Shown here piece after piece: positions 54,310-63,953 of a stretch of 64,000 bases of DNA. The notes below the pieces were generated by a model. The model ran no database searches and was not told the DNA's origin. It worked only from the letters and a program-made list of their open reading frames with translations. The DNA lies in contig NZ_JAPDMX010000002.1 of NCBI RefSeq assembly GCF_025971955.1, positions 1 to 64,000 of the forward strand. Direction: 5' to 3'. Source of the stretch: Shewanella subflava (GTDB lineage Bacteria; Pseudomonadota; Gammaproteobacteria; Enterobacterales; Shewanellaceae). Each line of letters begins with the position of its first letter. Position 1 is the first letter of the stretch. Position numbers and translations under genes: made by a program.

Positions 54310-56184
54310 TTACTCAGCAATTGGATATTCAATTTTCGCTTTCGCTTTAAGTGAATCAATCACTGCACGATAATCCGCTTGTCCGTATTGACGAGCAAGA
54401 CCTTCTTTCACTGACTGTAATGCACTCACATCGATCGTTTCTGCAGCATTCACTTTATCAAGCACAACAACAGCATAACCAGAACCTAAAGCTGCCGTGT
54501 CGATTGACACAGCCCCCGCTTCTGGCGCAGGCATTTTGAAGGCTTTATTAGCTATAGCAGCATCAATATCTTGATTAAAACGGCCTAGTTTAGACACTGT
54601 GATAAGTTGTGCATCAGTTAGGGCAAAATCACCCGCTTTTAGCTGAGTCATATAACCAGCCGCTTTTTCACGGGCAGCTTCATTGGCTTTATCTTGCTTA
54701 AGACGCTGAACAATGTTGCTTTCAACTTTATCGAAGCTTAATGTGCCAGCATCAAGATGCTGCTTAACACGAATAACCACCACATGATTAGGTTCAAGTT
54801 CAATAACGTCACTATTCATGCCACTTGTTAGTACTTGATCAGAAAACGCAGCTTTAACCAGAGCGGGTTTGTTCAAGTTAGCCGGTGGATTATCACGGGT
54901 AAATAAACCGGTAGTTTGCACTTCTTTTTTAACAGCGTTAGCCGTATCTAAAAGCGTATCAGGAATTTCATAGCTGGTATCTGCAAGTTTAGTTTGTAGA
55001 CCATAAAAGATATCTAATGCTTTCTTTTCTTTAACTTGAGCAATAATTTTATCTTTTACATCATCAAATGCCGCAACTGCACCTGGCTGAATATCAACCA
55101 GCTTGATGATATGGAATCCGAACTCACCTTTAACAACACCAGATACTTGCCCTTTTTCAAGACCAAATAACGCCTCATCAAATGCTGGGTCCATCACGCC
55201 CTGCTCAAACCAGTCAATTTGACCGCCTTGCTCTGCACTGAATTGATCTTCTGATTCTGTTTTAGCTAACTCAGCAAAATCTTCACCTGCAGCAATACGA
55301 GCGGCAATGGCTTCTAATTTAGCTTTATCGGCCGCATCATCACCACTTGCTGCATAAATATGGCTTGCTAAACGTTTTTCAGGCGTTTTGTATTGTGCTT
55401 GATTATCTGCATAATTTTGGCTGATTTCAGCATCATCAACTGATACATCTTTAGCAATATCATTAACGTTCAGCTCAACATACTCTAAGCTAACCTGCTC
55501 AGGGCTGTTAAATTGAGTTAAGTTACTGTCGTAGTAAGCTTTAGCATCTTCCGTTGTCACAGTTGCCGTAGCAAGGAAAGGCATAGCATCTACTGCGATA
55601 TAACGGATATCACGGGTTTGGTTCTGAACTTCAGCCAATTGCTTAGCTTCACCATCAAGGACAAAGTCGCTACCCAATAATGCGTTTAGTAACTGACGGC
55701 GCGTCATATCAACATGCATCATGTTACGGAAAGTAATCGGCTGGTAATTTAGTTGACGTAAAACGGCTTGATAGCGATCATTATCAAATTTACCATCAGT
55801 TTGAAAAGCAGGTTCACTGAAAATAGCTTGTTTTATTTGTTCGTCTGATACGCGCAAACCAAGATCGCTGGCAGCTTGATCAACCAAAGCATTCGCCACT
55901 AAGCGATCTAACACACTGGCTTTAATACTTTGCATGTAATTGTCATCAGCAGATAAAGCATCAAACATTTCACCATATTGCTGCTTCAAACTTGCACGTT
56001 CATTTTGGAAAGCTTGTTCCAGTTCAGCTTCAGGAATTTCAGTGCCATTAACAATGGCAGCAGGAACACCGGTATTAGAGCCTAAGTAGCTACTGACACC
56101 AGCAAAAGCAAATGAAAGTATCACAAGAATTAGAATTGTTTTAGCAACAACTCCCTGTGAACCTTCGCGAATTTTTTCTAACAT
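54310..56184 (-). CDS. ppiD: Periplasmic folding chaperone / peptidyl-prolyl isomerase PpiD
   Basis: 624-aa inner-membrane-anchored chaperone working near the SecYEG exit. An N-terminal helix (VAKTILILVILSFAFAGVSSYL, ~14-35) anchors it; a SurA-like domain (~36-190) precedes one parvulin domain (~265-355: KRLASHIYAASGD..., WFEQGVMDPAFDEALFGLEKGQVSGVVKGEFGFHIIKL) and a C-terminal domain. Length matches E. coli PpiD. It lies downstream of hupB as in E. coli (lon-hupB-ppiD), separated by a terminator. Confidence 0.95.
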   Translation of the reverse strand: MLEKIREGSQGVVAKTILILVILSFAFAGVSSYLGSNTGVPAAIVNGTEIPEAELEQAFQNERASLKQQYGEMFDALSADDNYMQSIKASVLDRLVANALVDQAASDLGLRVSDEQIKQAIFSEPAFQTDGKFDNDRYQAVLRQLNYQPITFRNMMHVDMTRRQLLNALLGSDFVLDGEAKQLAEVQNQTRDIRYIAVDAMPFLATATVTTEDAKAYYDSNLTQFNSPEQVSLEYVELNVNDIAKDVSVDDAEISQNYADNQAQYKTPEKRLASHIYAASGDDAADKAKLEAIAARIAAGEDFAELAKTESEDQFSAEQGGQIDWFEQGVMDPAFDEALFGLEKGQVSGVVKGEFGFHIIKLVDIQPGAVAAFDDVKDKIIAQVKEKKALDIFYGLQTKLADTSYEIPDTLLDTANAVKKEVQTTGLFTRDNPPANLNKPALVKAAFSDQVLTSGMNSDVIELEPNHVVVIRVKQHLDAGTLSFDKVESNIVQRLKQDKANEAAREKAAGYMTQLKAGDFALTDAQLITVSKLGRFNQDIDAAIANKAFKMPAPEAGAVSIDTAALGSGYAVVVLDKVNAAETIDVSALQSVKEGLARQYGQADYRAVIDSLKAKAKIEYPIAE

Positions 56185-56207
56185 CTGAATTCTCGCTTGT
56201 TGCGACT

Positions 56208-56235
56208 AAAATAAAAAGGCGCATCTCTTGTCGAT
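56208..56235 (-). terminator. Intrinsic terminator between hupB and ppiD
   Basis: On the minus strand AAGGCGCAT and ATGCGCCTT form a 9-bp stem with a 9-nt loop, followed by TTTATTTT, 24 nt before the ppiD start codon. It lies in the ppiD leader. Confidence 0.8.
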
Positions 56236-56395
56236 GCGCCTTGTTTACATGGAGTTATCAGACGCTACCCAGGGTATAACCCAATACTCCGAATATCAAT
56301 CAATACACAATTGATATTTCATTTCGTAAAAAGCACCGCCATAGCAGTGCTCACATTACGAATGCCTTAATAAAGGCAACGTTATTAACTATATC

Positions 56396-56668
56396 TTAGT
56401 TAACAGCGTCTTTAAGCGCTTTGCCAGCTTTGAATGCAGGAATCTTAGCAGCAGCAATTTTAATTTCTTTACCCGTTTGTGGGTTACGGCCAGTACGCTC
56501 AGCACGTTGACGTACTTCAAATGTACCAAAACCAACTAGAGAAATTTTATCGCCTTCTTTTAAACCTTCAGTCACAGCAGCAATAAATGAATCTAGTGCA
56601 CGACCAGCAGCAGCTTTAGAAATATCAGCACCAGAAGCAATTTTCTCGATTAGTTCAGATTTGTTCAT
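56396..56668 (-). CDS. hupB: DNA-binding protein HU-beta
   Basis: 90-aa histone-like nucleoid protein forming homo- or heterodimers that bend [32 protein letters not shown] starts the helical body; the DNA-binding arm is [26 protein letters not shown] with the Pro that intercalates; [16 protein letters not shown] ends it. The start is ATG 56668, with AAGGGG upstream; 11 upstream codons are open but not conserved. Confidence 0.97.
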   Translation of the reverse strand: MNKSELIEKIASGADISKAAAGRALDSFIAAVTEGLKEGDKISLVGFGTFEVRQRAERTGRNPQTGKEIKIAAAKIPAFKAGKALKDAVN

Positions 56669-56805
56669 GTCATCCCCTTGAATGTTATTGTCGCGCCGCA
56701 ACCAAATCCATGTTTAGAGCGGTCTGCGGAGGCTTTTTGTTTAAAATTCGACACTATGTCAAATTTCATAGAAAACCAAAAAAATAAAAATTGGATACAG
56801 CTCAA

Positions 56806-56839
56806 AGTCAGGTGCGCCAAGGGCTTGGTGTGCCTGACT
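56806..56839 (-). other. Long imperfect hairpin in the lon-hupB spacer
   Basis: AGTCAGGTGCGCCAAG faces CTTGGTGTGCCTGACT: a 16-bp stem in which the two interruptions become G-U pairs in one RNA orientation. The spacer 56669-56930 also holds three copies of GAAAAAAGTG near 56885-56925 on the minus strand. It may be the lon terminator or a regulatory element before hupB. Confidence 0.5.
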
Positions 56840-56930
56840 CTCCACAAACCTAGGCTACCACAGCTAAGCGTTTTGTTAAGCCCCTTTTTTCACTTTTTTC
56901 ATGCTCTAGAGCACTTTTTTCACTAAACAG

Positions 56931-59282
56931 CTATTTTTTAACCACTTCGAAGCCTTCAACTGGGCGTTCAAGGGCTAATTTTAAAACTTCATCAACCCAA
57001 CGCACAGGATGAATTTTCAAATCAGCAATGACGTTTTGTGGGATTTCTTCCAAATCACGTTCATTTTCTTTTGGTATCAACACATGCTTAATGCCACCAC
57101 GATGCGCTGCAAGTAGCTTTTCTTTTAAACCACCAATGGGTAATACTTCACCGCGAAGCGTGATTTCTCCAGTCATAGCGACATCACTGCGAACTGGATT
57201 ACCCGTTAAGCTAGACACCAACGCTGTACACATTGCAGCCCCCGCAGAAGGACCATCTTTTGGTGTCGCACCTTCTGGAACATGCACATGAATATCACGC
57301 TTTTCATAAAAATCGGCATTAATACCCAGCTGCTCAGCTCTTGCACGTACAACTGTCATTGCAGCTTTAATCGACTCTTGCATCACATCACCTAATGAGC
57401 CGGTATAAGTAAGTTTACCTTTACCGGCAACAGATGTTGCTTCGATGGTCAGCAAGTCGCCACCAACTTGAGTCCACGCCAAACCAGTTACCTGACCAAT
57501 TTGGTTGCTAGACTCTGCTTTACCGTAATCGAATCGTTGCACACCTAAAAATGATTTCAGGTTATCTTGATTAACTTCAACGGTTTTAACCGTTTTGTCT
57601 AATAAGATTTGCTTAACCACTTTACGGCAAATTTTAGACAATTCACGCTCTAATGAACGGACACCCGCTTCACGAGTGTAGTAGCGAATAATACCTAAAA
57701 TGGCACTGTCATCGACTTTAATTTCTTTTGCTTTTAATCCATTGCGTTCAATTTGCTTTGTCAGTAGATGCTGCTTAGCGATATTGAGTTTTTCATCTTC
57801 GGTGTAGCCTGATAAACGGATCACTTCCATACGGTCTAATAAAGGGCCTGGAATGTCCATTGAGTTAGATGTGGCAACAAACATGACATCCGACAAGTCA
57901 TAATCCACTTCTAAGTAGTGATCGTTGAATGTCGCGTTTTGCTCTGGGTCTAACACTTCAAGTAATGCAGACGAAGGATCGCCACGCATATCTGAGCTCA
58001 TTTTATCAATTTCATCTAACAGGAATAATGGATTTTTAACGCCCACTTTAGCCATTTTTTGGATGATTTTACCTGGCATAGAACCAATGTAAGTTCTGCG
58101 ATGCCCGCGAATTTCAGCTTCATCACGAACGCCACCTAATGCGACACGAACATATTCACGCCCTGTCGCCTTAGCAATAGACTGACCAAGTGAGGTTTTA
58201 CCTACACCTGGAGGGCCAACTAAACAAAGAATTGGACCTTTTAATTGCTTAACTCGGCTTTGAACCGCCAAATACTCCAAAATGCGTTCTTTCACTTTTT
58301 CAAGACCGTGATGGTCAGTATCTAATACGTCTTGCGCCTTGGCTAAATCACGTTTAATTTTAGAACGTTTCTTCCATGGCACTGACGTCATCCAATCAAC
58401 ATAGCTACGCACAACCGTGGCTTCTGCCGACATAGGTGACATCATTTTCAGCTTATTTAATTCAGCACTGGCTTTGTCTTTGGCATCTTTTGGCATGCCT
58501 GACTCTTCGATCTTTTTACCCAAAACCTCAAATTCATCATGGCTTTCATCAATGTCGCCAAGCTCTTTTTGAATGGCTTTCATTTGCTCATTCAAGTAAT
58601 ACTCGCGCTGGCTTTTTTCCATCTGTTTTTTTACACGGGTACGGATACGTTTTTCAACTTGTAACAAGTCAATTTCCGCTTCCATCATCGCCATCAGATA
58701 TTCTAACCGCTCACCAACATTGATCATCTCAAGCACAGACTGTTTGTCCTCAAGCTTCAGTGGCATATGGGCGGCCATAGTGTCAGCTAAGCGAGCAGCT
58801 TCGTCTATTCCTGTTAACGACGTCAGTACTTCTGGTGGAATTTTTTTGTTTAATTTGATGTAACCTTCAAACTGACCGATAGCACTGCGAACAAGCACTT
58901 CTTCTTCTTTTTCAGCAAGGGCTGCAGATTCTAAATACTCCGCTGTAGCAACGAAAAAATCTTCATCTTTGGTGTAACGTGTGATTTTAGCGCGTTGTCC
59001 ACCTTCAACCAGTACTTTAACGGTTCCATCTGGCAGTTTTAACAGCTGTAAGATAGATGCAACAGTACCAATATCAAAGATATCGTCTTTTGTGGGCTCA
59101 TCAAGATCTGCATCTCGTTGTGCCACTAATAGGATTTGTTTGTCTTGTTCCATTGCTGACTCTAAGCAACGGATGGATTTTTCCCGTCCGACGAATAGCG
59201 GAATAACCATATGGGGATATACCACTACGTCACGTAGAGGTAATACGGGGAGTTCGATATGCGCTTCACGCTCTTGGGTCAT
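56931..59282 (-). CDS. lon: ATP-dependent protease La (Lon)
   Basis: 783-aa homohexameric protease, length as in E. coli. The N-terminal substrate domain begins [21 protein letters not shown]; the AAA+ module has Walker [16 protein letters not shown] and Walker [12 protein letters not shown]; the protease domain has the catalytic Ser in [12 protein letters not shown] and Lys in [14 protein letters not shown]. The start is ATG 59282, matching homologues; the 24 upstream codons pass through the heat-shock promoter and are not part of the gene. Confidence 0.97.
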   Translation of the reverse strand: MTQEREAHIELPVLPLRDVVVYPHMVIPLFVGREKSIRCLESAMEQDKQILLVAQRDADLDEPTKDDIFDIGTVASILQLLKLPDGTVKVLVEGGQRAKITRYTKDEDFFVATAEYLESAALAEKEEEVLVRSAIGQFEGYIKLNKKIPPEVLTSLTGIDEAARLADTMAAHMPLKLEDKQSVLEMINVGERLEYLMAMMEAEIDLLQVEKRIRTRVKKQMEKSQREYYLNEQMKAIQKELGDIDESHDEFEVLGKKIEESGMPKDAKDKASAELNKLKMMSPMSAEATVVRSYVDWMTSVPWKKRSKIKRDLAKAQDVLDTDHHGLEKVKERILEYLAVQSRVKQLKGPILCLVGPPGVGKTSLGQSIAKATGREYVRVALGGVRDEAEIRGHRRTYIGSMPGKIIQKMAKVGVKNPLFLLDEIDKMSSDMRGDPSSALLEVLDPEQNATFNDHYLEVDYDLSDVMFVATSNSMDIPGPLLDRMEVIRLSGYTEDEKLNIAKQHLLTKQIERNGLKAKEIKVDDSAILGIIRYYTREAGVRSLERELSKICRKVVKQILLDKTVKTVEVNQDNLKSFLGVQRFDYGKAESSNQIGQVTGLAWTQVGGDLLTIEATSVAGKGKLTYTGSLGDVMQESIKAAMTVVRARAEQLGINADFYEKRDIHVHVPEGATPKDGPSAGAAMCTALVSSLTGNPVRSDVAMTGEITLRGEVLPIGGLKEKLLAAHRGGIKHVLIPKENERDLEEIPQNVIADLKIHPVRWVDEVLKLALERPVEGFEVVKK

Positions 59283-59320
59283 GGCTCGATTCCGTTTCAT
59301 GAAAAGACTTAATACTGAGT

Positions 59321-59347
59321 ATATTGGGGTGATGCACTCAGTTTCAA
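59321..59347 (-). promoter_or_regulatory. Sigma-32 heat-shock promoter of lon
   Basis: On the minus strand TTGAAA (59342-59347) and CCCCAATA (59322-59329) are 12 bp apart, close to the sigma-32 consensus. The site lies ~40 bp upstream of the lon ATG and just downstream of the clpX terminator. Confidence 0.7.
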
Positions 59348-59357
59348 TGGTCAATAC

Positions 59358-59390
59358 GAAAAAAGGAGCCCAATGGACTCCTTATTTTTC
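59358..59390 (-). terminator. Intrinsic terminator of clpX
   Basis: On the minus strand AAGGAGTCC-ATT-GGGCTCCTT runs into six T residues, 23 nt after the clpX stop and just before the lon promoter. Confidence 0.75.
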
Positions 59391-59412
59391 AACTTATTAC
59401 CTAGCTGTATAT

Positions 59413-60693
59413 TTATTGTTCGCCAGAGGCAGCCTGAGCTTCATTATTTTCGTAAATCAGAATAGGGGCTGATTCACCTTTAACCACTGACTCATCAACA
59501 ACGGCTTTTACCACGCCATCTTGTGAAGGAATATCGTACATGGTATCAAGTAAGATACTTTCAACAATTGAACGCAAACCACGTGCACCTGTTTTCCGGC
59601 TCATGGCTTTGTTAGCGATGGCTTTCAAAGCATCATCACGGAACTCAAGCTCAACATTTTCCATCTCAAATAATGCCGCATACTGTTTAGTTAGCGCATT
59701 TTTCGGTTGCGATAAAATTTGAATTAGGGCGTCTTCGTCTAATTCAGTCAAGGTGGCGACAACGGGTAAACGTCCGATAAATTCAGGGATTAACCCAAAT
59801 TTAACTAAATCGCCAGGCTCAACTTGTCCTAATGTTTCAGAGATTGTGGCTTTATCAGCCTCACCCTTAACCTCTGCACCAAAACCAATACCCGTTCCGG
59901 TATGAGCACGTTGTTCAATCACCTTCTCAAGGCCCGCAAATGCCCCACCACAGATGAACAGGATTTTAGAGGTATCAACCTGTAAAAACTCTTGCTGTGG
60001 ATGCTTACGTCCCCCTTGTGGCGGCACTGATGCAACGGTACCTTCGATCAGTTTCAGCAATGCCTGCTGAACGCCCTCACCTGATACATCACGCGTAATT
60101 GATGGGTTGTCAGACTTACGGCTGATTTTATCAATTTCGTCAATATACACGATACCACGTTGTGCTTTCTCAACATCGTAGTCACATTTTTGGAGTAACT
60201 TTTGGATAATATTTTCAACGTCCTCACCCACATAACCGGCTTCGGTTAAGGTGGTGGCGTCTGCCATGGTAAATGGCACATTCAACGAACGCGCTAACGT
60301 TTCTGCTAATAATGTTTTACCACTACCCGTTGGGCCAATAAGCAAAATATTACTTTTACCTAATTCCACACCATCTTTAGGTGACGCATTTTTAAGGCGT
60401 TTGTAGTGATTGTAAACCGCGACAGCTAAGACTTTTTTAGCTTTATCTTGGCCAATAACATAGTCATCTAAGTGATTACGTAATTCATGCGGTGTAGGTA
60501 ATCTATCATCATCACGCTTAGGAGAAATCTCTTTGATTTCTTCACGGATAATATCATTACACAATTCCACACACTCATCGCATACATATACCGATGGGCC
60601 AGCAATCAGCTTTCTGACTTCATGTTGGCTTTTTCCGCAAAAAGAGCAGTACAGCAGCTTTGTGCTGTCACCGTTATTTTTGTTATCGCCCAT
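59413..60693 (-). CDS. clpX: ATP-dependent Clp protease ATP-binding subunit ClpX
   Basis: 426-aa AAA+ unfoldase that feeds ClpP. The N-terminal zinc domain has [14 protein letters not shown] and VCDECVELC; the AAA+ part has Walker [16 protein letters not shown], Walker [11 protein letters not shown], pore loop [11 protein letters not shown], and arginine finger region [15 protein letters not shown]. The IGF-type loop for ClpP docking is [12 protein letters not shown]. Second gene after clpP, in the order tig-clpP-clpX-lon. Confidence 0.97.
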   Translation of the reverse strand: MGDNKNNGDSTKLLYCSFCGKSQHEVRKLIAGPSVYVCDECVELCNDIIREEIKEISPKRDDDRLPTPHELRNHLDDYVIGQDKAKKVLAVAVYNHYKRLKNASPKDGVELGKSNILLIGPTGSGKTLLAETLARSLNVPFTMADATTLTEAGYVGEDVENIIQKLLQKCDYDVEKAQRGIVYIDEIDKISRKSDNPSITRDVSGEGVQQALLKLIEGTVASVPPQGGRKHPQQEFLQVDTSKILFICGGAFAGLEKVIEQRAHTGTGIGFGAEVKGEADKATISETLGQVEPGDLVKFGLIPEFIGRLPVVATLTELDEDALIQILSQPKNALTKQYAALFEMENVELEFRDDALKAIANKAMSRKTGARGLRSIVESILLDTMYDIPSQDGVVKAVVDESVVKGESAPILIYENNEAQAASGEQ

Positions 60694-60826
60694 TATTCTA
60701 CCTCTGGTTGCAGCCTAGACCTGACGTCTGAGCTCTGCTTGTCGATATGCTTTGAATGCTGCATACCCAAGTTATTCACACAATTAAAGTAAGAATAACC
60801 TAGTCACAGCAAAAAATCAGCTTGTA

Positions 60827-61438
60827 TTAGCTACGCGATGTCATTACTGAGTCTACTAAACCGTAGTCAGCGGCTTGCTGAGCACTCATGAAGTTGTCAC
60901 GATCAGTATCACGCTCAATCACTTCTATGGGTTGGCCTGTGTGTTCAGCTAGAATTTCATTCAATTTATTTTTAATACCTAAAATTTCCTGAGCATGAAT
61001 AGCAATATCCGATGCTTGGCCTTGGAAACCGCCTAGAGGTTGATGGATCATCACGCGAGAATTAGGTAAACAATGACGTTTCCCCTTAGCGCCACCAGCA
61101 AGTAGGAATGCCCCCATGCTACAAGCTTGTCCCATACACACAGTGCTGACATTTGGCTTGATAAATTGCATAGTGTCATAAATCGCCATACCTGCGGTTA
61201 CTGAACCACCTGGCGAGTTAATATATAAGTAAATATCTTTGTCTGGGCTTTCTGATTCTAAGAACAATAATTGAGCCACAATCAGATTAGCCATGTGCTC
61301 TTCAACTTGGCCTACTAAAAAGATCACGCGTTCTTTTAATAAACGAGAGTAGATATCGTATGAACGTTCACCTTTAGCAGTTTGTTCAACAACCATAGGT
61401 ACAAGAGCATTAAGTACAGATTCTGGCGCTTTAAACAT
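60827..61438 (-). CDS. clpP: ATP-dependent Clp protease proteolytic subunit ClpP
   Basis: 203-aa serine protease forming a tetradecamer with ClpX/ClpA. The triad is seen as Ser in [14 protein letters not shown], His in [13 protein letters not shown] and Asp in [12 protein letters not shown] short propeptide before [24 protein letters not shown] is as in E. coli. The spacer to clpX is 133 bp, and tig is 90 bp upstream with a hairpin between. Confidence 0.97.
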   Translation of the reverse strand: MFKAPESVLNALVPMVVEQTAKGERSYDIYSRLLKERVIFLVGQVEEHMANLIVAQLLFLESESPDKDIYLYINSPGGSVTAGMAIYDTMQFIKPNVSTVCMGQACSMGAFLLAGGAKGKRHCLPNSRVMIHQPLGGFQGQASDIAIHAQEILGIKNKLNEILAEHTGQPIEVIERDTDRDNFMSAQQAADYGLVDSVMTSRS

Positions 61439-61450
61439 TATTCATTTCCC

Positions 61451-61493
61451 TAAAATAAAAAATGGCTCGTATGAGAACCTCATACGAGCCATT
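61451..61493 (-). terminator. 15-bp perfect hairpin with T-run between tig and clpP
   Basis: AATGGCTCGTATGAG and CTCATACGAGCCATT pair perfectly around a 3-nt loop; on the minus strand TTTTTTATTTT follows. It looks like an efficient terminator, yet only 12 nt separate it from the clpP start, leaving little room for a separate clpP promoter. Confidence 0.8.
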
Positions 61494-61528
61494 ATAAATG
61501 GCGAACCGCTTGTTAAGTCAAGCTAAGG

Positions 61529-62833
61529 TTATGCGCGACCAGTAGCCTTGTTCATAAATTCTTCAAAAGCGACGTCTTTAACGGTTACTTTTGCAGTTTT
61601 AAGTAAAGCTTCTACCGCTTGCTCTTCTAAAGCAACGTTACGCATGTTTTTCATCAGTTCTTTGTTACCATTGTAGTAAGCAACAACTTCAGATGGATCT
61701 TCATAAGCAGAAGCCATTGATTCGATTAATGCATTAACGCGAGTGTCTTCAGCTTTTAGCTCGTTAGTTTTGATAACTTCACCTAAAAGCAAACCAATCT
61801 TCACACGGCGCTCAGCTTGCTCTGTGAACAAGTCAGCTGGTAATTCAGGCATGTTTTTAGCGTCGCCACCAAAACGTTGCATTGCTTGCTGACGAAGTAC
61901 GTTCACTTCACCATCAACAAGTGCTGAAGGAATAGCGATATCATTAGCCGCTAATAAGCCAGTGATAACTTGCTCTTTCACGTTAGCTTTTAACGCTTGA
62001 TCAAGTTCACGAGTCATATTTTTACGGATTTCAGCTTTAAGTGCGTCTAAGCCACCATCAGCAATACCGAATAATGAAGCGAATTCATCGTTCACTTCTG
62101 GTAAGTTAGCCGCTTGAACTTCAGTTAACGTAATAACGAACTTAGCCGCTTTACCTTTTAAGTTTTCAGCATGGTAATCTTCAGGGAATGACACTTCGAT
62201 TTCGAATTCTTCACCTGTTTTGTGACCTAAGATACCGGTTTCAAAACCAGGGATCATACGGTTGCTGCCTAATTGAAGTTCGAAGTCATCAGCTTTGCCG
62301 CCATCAAACTCTTCACCGTCAACGCTGCCAACAAAGTTCATTTTGACTTTATCGCCATCAGCTGCTTCACGCTCAACTGGCGCGTAAGTAGCGTGTTGCT
62401 TGCGTAAAGTTTCAATCATTGCATCAACATCAGCGTCATTGACTTCAGCTTTAGGTTGTTCAACAGTAATTGAATCTAATCCAGTTAGTGTCACTTCTGG
62501 GTAAATTTCGAACGTTGCTACGAACTCAAAGTTCTCGCCTTCTACTTTACCTGGAGCAAAAACTGGTGCACCCGCTGGGTTTAATTTTTCAGCAACAATC
62601 GCTTCAATGAAGTTGCGTTGCATGATTTCACCAGTTACGTCTTGACGAATAGCTGCGCCATAACGTTTTTCGATTACTGAAGCTGGTACTTTACCAGGAC
62701 GGAAACCTGGAATACGTGCGCGTTTCGCTTCACGTAATAAGTTGTCTTTTACCACTTTTTCAATTTGTTCAGCAGGAACAGAAATGGTTAGGCGACGCTC
62801 TAGGCCTTGAGTTGTTTCAACAGAAACTTGCAT
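61529..62833 (-). CDS. tig: Trigger factor
   Basis: 434-aa ribosome-associated chaperone and prolyl isomerase. The N-terminal ribosome-binding motif is [21 protein letters not shown] (the GFRxGKxP signature); the FKBP-type domain covers about 150-245 ([20 protein letters not shown]); the rest is helical. The start is ATG 62833, GAGGTAAAACA upstream, as in homologues [15 protein letters not shown]; the 17 upstream codons are not conserved. Confidence 0.97.
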   Translation of the reverse strand: MQVSVETTQGLERRLTISVPAEQIEKVVKDNLLREAKRARIPGFRPGKVPASVIEKRYGAAIRQDVTGEIMQRNFIEAIVAEKLNPAGAPVFAPGKVEGENFEFVATFEIYPEVTLTGLDSITVEQPKAEVNDADVDAMIETLRKQHATYAPVEREAADGDKVKMNFVGSVDGEEFDGGKADDFELQLGSNRMIPGFETGILGHKTGEEFEIEVSFPEDYHAENLKGKAAKFVITLTEVQAANLPEVNDEFASLFGIADGGLDALKAEIRKNMTRELDQALKANVKEQVITGLLAANDIAIPSALVDGEVNVLRQQAMQRFGGDAKNMPELPADLFTEQAERRVKIGLLLGEVIKTNELKAEDTRVNALIESMASAYEDPSEVVAYYNGNKELMKNMRNVALEEQAVEALLKTAKVTVKDVAFEEFMNKATGRA

Positions 62834-63023
62834 TGTTTTACCTCGAAATATGTCTAACGTCCTTTGTAATAGTCGATACCTCAACTATTAAGCATTCGTT
62901 TCTTGAATAAGTATTCGTTTCTTGACCATGGATTTTGACTAGAAGACCCAGCACAGCGATTTAGTGATGCTGAAGACGCTGTTGGCACTAGTAGCTCATA
63001 ATTGGTATTTATCAAGACGCGAC

Positions 63024-63051
63024 ATTATAGCGAGCGTTTTTTGCATAGTCG
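63024..63051 (-). promoter_or_regulatory. Probable tig promoter
   Basis: The minus strand shows TATAAT (63024-63029) with a TCGAC-like -35 element 17 bp upstream, about 190 bp before the tig start. The perfect -10 box is the main support; region 62834-63076 otherwise holds a direct repeat TATTCGTTTCTTGA and no gene. Confidence 0.5.
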
Positions 63052-63076
63052 AGCATCAATAGTGGGTTTTAAGACA

Positions 63077-63103
63077 TAAAAAAAGCGACCTGAGGTCGCT
63101 TTT
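63077..63103 (-). terminator. Intrinsic terminator of the tRNA operon
   Basis: AAAGCGACC-TCA-GGTCGCTTT on the minus strand continues in TTTTATG, ~75 nt after the 3' end of tRNA-His. Confidence 0.85.
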
Positions 63104-63177
63104 AATACAATCGCACGAATAATGTGCGATTAATTCATCAAATTGATTTTTACTTATTCTAAATCAATTTGGAATAA

Positions 63178-63253
63178 TGGGGTGACTGATGGGGCTCGAA
63201 CCCACGACAACCGGAATCACAATCCGGGACTCTACCAACTGAGCTACAATCAC
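63178..63253 (-). tRNA. tRNA-His (GTG anticodon)
   Basis: 76-nt cloverleaf read on the minus strand: acceptor GTGATTG / CAGTCAC, discriminator C, genomic CCA, anticodon loop with GTG (ATTGTGATT), T loop GGTTCGAGCCC. The base before the gene is G, the source of the G-1 that pairs with C73 in His tRNA. Confidence 0.97.
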
Positions 63254-63261
63254 CATTGAAA

Positions 63262-63338
63262 TGGTACGCCCGGCAGGATTCGAACCTGCGACCACCCGCT
63301 TAGAAGGCGGGTGCTCTATCCAACTGAGCTACGGGCGC
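63262..63338 (-). tRNA. tRNA-Arg (TCT anticodon)
   Basis: 77-nt cloverleaf on the minus strand: acceptor GCGCCCG / CGGGCGT, encoded CCA, anticodon loop CTTCTAA (TCT), T arm CAGGTTCGAATCCTG. Eight nt separate its CCA from tRNA-His. Confidence 0.97.
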
Positions 63339-63432
63339 ATGGCACAGCATTTGCTGTATCCTGTCTGGCTTAACAAGCTATCTTGCTTGTTATATTATCC
63401 GCATAAATTTCATTTAAGCAAATAATCAAATC

Positions 63433-63527
63433 TGGTCGACTACGCTATTGTAAAAAAGCGAGGATTCGAACCTATGACCCCTGTTCATATAACCATTTAA
63501 GATTATTGCACACAAATCATTTAAATT
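63433..63527 (-). repeat. 95-bp tRNA-3'-end repeat, copy A
   Basis: On the minus strand it contains GGGGTCATAGGTTCGAATCC and ends in GTCGACCA: variable-loop edge, T arm and a CCA end as in tRNA-Pro, but without D arm, anticodon arm or 5' acceptor strand, and with extra sequence (CGCTTTTTTACAATAGCG) where the acceptor should be. About five differences from copy B. Lies in the spacer between tRNA-Pro and tRNA-Arg. Confidence 0.85.
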
Positions 63528-63622
63528 TGGTCGGCCACGCTATTGTAAAAAAGCGAGTATTCGAACCTATGACCCCTGTTCATATAACCGTTTAAAATTA
63601 TTGCACACAAATCATTTAAATT
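63528..63622 (-). repeat. 95-bp tRNA-3'-end repeat, copy B
   Basis: Directly adjoins copy A and the 3' end of tRNA-Pro, so that TGG (CCA complement) recurs at 63433, 63528 and 63623, exactly 95 bp apart. About 95 % identical to copy A; it carries the same T-arm sequence and AT-rich filler ATTATTGCACACAAATCATT. Confidence 0.85.
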
Positions 63623-63699
63623 TGGTCGGTGATAGAGGATTCGAACCTCTGACCCTCTCGTCCCAAACGAGATGCGCTACCGGGCTGCGCTAATCACCG
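63623..63699 (-). tRNA. tRNA-Pro (TGG anticodon)
   Basis: 77-nt cloverleaf on the minus strand: acceptor CGGTGAT / ATCACCG, discriminator A, encoded CCA, anticodon loop TTTGGGA (TGG), T arm AGAGGTTCGAATCCTCT. First gene of the operon, and the apparent parent of the two 95-bp repeats behind it. Confidence 0.97.
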
Positions 63700-63735
63700 A
63701 TGTCAACGTTCTATATAGTCTCAAGAACGGAGCGC

Positions 63736-63764
63736 ATCTTAACGAGTCACCTTGCGATCGTCAA
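63736..63764 (-). promoter_or_regulatory. Promoter of the tRNA operon
   Basis: The minus strand has TTGACG (63759-63764), 17 bp, TAAGAT (63736-63741), then a GC-rich discriminator GCGCTCCG as in stringently controlled stable-RNA promoters, about 37 bp before tRNA-Pro. Confidence 0.7.
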
Positions 63765-63867
63765 CGATTTTTTTTAGCTAATTATCTGTATGTTGCTTTA
63801 AGCAGCAAAAAGGTGATTAGCATCATAGCGCGAATAGTTTATTCACCGTATTTTCCTAGTGAAGCAA

Positions 63868-63896
63868 ATGACACACTTTCAAACGCCTGTTAGAAT
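63868..63896 (+). promoter_or_regulatory. Probable folD promoter
   Basis: ATGACA (63868-63873), 17-bp spacer, TAGAAT (63891-63896), about 58 bp upstream of the folD ATG. Confidence 0.55.
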
Positions 63897-63953
63897 ACAG
63901 CCCGATTAACTTCATCAATCTATACCGCGTCACTCTAAGGAACCTCTACAGCC

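Noticed and set aside
63433..63622. The two repeats as degenerate complete tRNA genes
   Set aside because: No D arm, anticodon arm or 5' acceptor strand can be drawn; only the T-arm end is present, so they are listed as repeats.
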